Assembly (NCBI GenBank): GCA_018823175.1
Contig: JAHJIY010000034.1
Coordinates: 21,411-85,410, forward strand
From: Pseudomonadota bacterium
GTDB taxonomy: Bacteria; Desulfobacterota; Desulfobulbia; Desulfobulbales; JAHJIY01
Length of the DNA stretch: 64,000 bases
Direction of reading: 5' to 3'
Position 1 is the stretch's first letter. Each line of letters starts with the position of its first letter. Below are positions 62,970-64,000 of the stretch, in pieces. Made by a program: the position numbers and the translations under genes. The notes beneath the pieces are model-generated. The model had not been told where the DNA came from and made no database searches. It worked only from the letters and a program-made list of their open reading frames with translations.

Positions 62970-63503
62970 CTATTCTGCTTTGGCCTTGGATTTTTTCAAG
63001 TCAGTCGCCACTTTCTTTCCCTCTTTATAAAGCTCGGCAAAATGTGCTTTCACCGCCGCAGGATCAAAATCAAGAAAGGTGCCGCCCGACTCAAAATGCT
63101 GGACAAAAACCCGCCCTAAAGCATAGGTGCAGGCCCCGCCCGTTGCCGGCATGATCAAAACACTCATCGTCGTCCCGACAAGCGGAACAAATTTCATCAA
63201 ACTCGCCATCGGCAGCGCCACCGATACGGGGACAATACTGCTGATCAGGGCGGCAATAATGTTTTTAGCCTTATCGTTTGAAAACTCCAGACCATAGAAA
63301 TGGGCCAGCTTACAAAGCAGTCTGATCTGCAAGGCGGTCAAGGCCGCGACATCGACAACCGGCAACGGAATCAGCCCAATTCCCATGGCCCCAATCGCAT
63401 GGTTGTAAATTAATTTATCGGTTGTTTCCTTGCGGCCGTCCCAATCCATTGTCTCAAAATTACCCACTGTCTCCTGCTCAACTACCATCTCAGCTGTATC
63501 CAT
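62970..63503 (-). CDS. DUF697-family membrane protein, copy 2
   Basis: 177 residues from the ATG at 63503, chosen because AGGAGGG lies 4 bases upstream; an in-frame ATG at 63524 would place that site inside the gene. The protein carries the Leu-Ile-Pro-Leu-Pro-Val-Val-Asp hallmark (near 47-54), two Ala/Val-rich probable membrane helices (about 85-145) and the ending GRVFVQHFESGGTFLDFD, then a lysine-rich tail. It is a paralogue of the protein at 20625-21200, which overlaps a ParA-like gene; this copy has no adjacent ATPase in the window. It is the first gene of the minus-strand run. Function unknown. Confidence 0.82.
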   Translation of the reverse strand: MDTAEMVVEQETVGNFETMDWDGRKETTDKLIYNHAIGAMGIGLIPLPVVDVAALTALQIRLLCKLAHFYGLEFSNDKAKNIIAALISSIVPVSVALPMASLMKFVPLVGTTMSVLIMPATGGACTYALGRVFVQHFESGGTFLDFDPAAVKAHFAELYKEGKKVATDLKKSKAKAE

Positions 63504-63507
63504 TTTA

Positions 63508-63514
63508 CCCTCCT
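63508..63514 (-). promoter_or_regulatory. Ribosome binding site fixing the start of DUF697 copy 2
   Basis: AGGAGGG on the minus strand, 4 bases before the ATG at 63503. Confidence 0.7.
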
Positions 63515-63622
63515 TGCCCATCATACAAAGTGTTAAGGATCAATCCGCTTCACCTCTTAAGCCTCAAAATCCACCCAAAAAATCTAATTTAGGCATAACA
63601 AAAAAGCAACTCATTCTTAAGT

Positions 63623-63652
63623 TGTATAGGTTATTGAAAGCAGAGTCAACAA
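63623..63652 (-). promoter_or_regulatory. Putative sigma-70-like promoter for the minus-strand operon
   Basis: On the minus strand TATACA (63623-63628) can serve as -10, with TTGTTG (63647-63652, 18-base spacer) or TTGACT (63644-63649, 15-base spacer) as -35. It lies about 120 bases before the DUF697 start in AT-rich DNA. Confidence 0.4.
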
Positions 63653-63766
63653 CCGACCAATAATCTTATTATTTAATCCAATAAATAGTTATTGCAGCCC
63701 ATCACAAATTATTCGGCCCAAAATATTTTCCGACTACAAGCAACCTTACCGGCAATAACCGACCAA
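63647..63766 (+). repeat. Pair of 14-base direct repeats near the putative operon promoter
   Basis: CAACAACCGACCAA (63647-63660) and CAATAACCGACCAA (63753-63766) differ at one base and are 106 bases apart. The first overlaps the proposed -35 element, so the pair could be operator sites; chance is not excluded. Confidence 0.4.
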
Positions 63767-63948
63767 GTTTTTTCAGATTATTATAGACAACCTCAAAAAT
63801 AATTTTTGGAAATATTTAAAAATGTATAAGATAATTTAGATATTCACCGCCATTTATTGACTAGTATTTTGTTCTAAAATTATCGTTACATATTCTCGGT
63901 TTTGCGTTACACTACTCCTCATCAACCTTAGCATGGAGGATAGTGAAT

Positions 63949-64000
63949 ATGAGAGGACGCAAACCTAAACTTACCATACCGGAGAAAGATCAAAAACAAC
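63949..64000 (+). CDS. Start of a transposase-like gene, cut by the window edge
   Basis: Only 17 residues are visible, beginning Met-Arg-Gly-Arg-Lys-Pro-Lys-Leu with GGAGGA 8 bases before the ATG. Such a basic opening is common in IS630-type transposases and related helix-turn-helix proteins, but the visible part is too short for a firm call. If right, a mobile element borders the cluster. Confidence 0.4.
   Translation, partial: MRGRKPKLTIPEKDQKQ

Larger units (their letters stand above)
63504..63948. other. AT-rich divergent intergenic region at the cluster edge
   Basis: 445 bases separating DUF697 copy 2 (leftward) from the transposase-like gene (rightward). It is clearly richer in A and T than the synthase genes and contains the putative promoter and the direct repeats listed separately. 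No coding frame is convincing. Confidence 0.5.

Overview
The window holds the core of a large hybrid polyketide synthase / non-ribosomal peptide synthetase (PKS/NRPS) gene cluster from a Gram-negative bacterium. Evidence for Gram-negative: a signal-peptide beta-barrel protein, lipoproteins and a SyrD/PvdE-type exporter. The DNA is moderately GC-rich by eye. Gene style (two prohibitin-like SPFH proteins, a LivK-type binding protein, DUF697 proteins) suggests a deltaproteobacterial/Desulfobacterota-like host, but that is inference and no taxonomic marker gene is present.

Layout. The left half is on the + strand: a 5'-truncated PKS-NRPS (KS-AT-ACP-aminotransferase-C-A-PCP-E-C), an AsnB-type glutamine amidotransferase, a beta-barrel protein, NRPS 2 (A-PCP-C-A-PCP-E), a tandem hairpin repeat, a ParA-type ATPase overlapping a DUF697 membrane protein, NRPS 3 (C-A-PCP-C-A-PCP-TE) and a beta-lactamase-fold lipoprotein. 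A strong bidirectional terminator at 30226-30264 separates this from a convergent minus-strand run of about 33 kb. Read in its own direction, that run is DUF697 paralogue, cyclic-peptide-type ABC exporter, SPFH protein, a 54-residue membrane protein, a second SPFH protein, a periplasmic binding lipoprotein, a Sfp-type phosphopantetheinyl transferase, and then five PKS genes A to E in collinear order. A truncated transposase-like start at the right edge may mark the cluster boundary.

Biosynthetic logic (inference). PKS A loads an acetyl-type starter through a CurA-like GNAT-ACP and makes an alpha-methyl, beta-hydroxy unit (KS-AT-cMT-KR-ACP). B and C (KS-DH-KR-ACP) add double bonds, D (KS-DH-ER-KR-ACP) adds a reduced unit, and E (KS-DH-ACP) leaves a ketone. 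The chain would pass to the truncated synthase, where malonate is added and the beta-ketone transaminated, as in iturin/mycosubtilin and microcystin synthases. Five residues follow, approximately D-X, X, D-aromatic, Gly, Tyr, before thioesterase release. The AsnB homologue and the periplasmic hydrolase may tailor or mature the product.

Most notable points. (1) Four of the five minus-strand PKS modules have no working acyltransferase: two keep a shrunken AT with GHS changed to GSG, and two have lost the domain. (2) ParA, two DUF697 proteins, two SPFH proteins and small membrane proteins are threaded through the synthase genes, suggesting a membrane-positioning system for the megasynthase. (3) An 83-bp hairpin repeat sits exactly at the 3' ends of two synthase genes, supplies their stop codons in different frames, and shows covarying stems.
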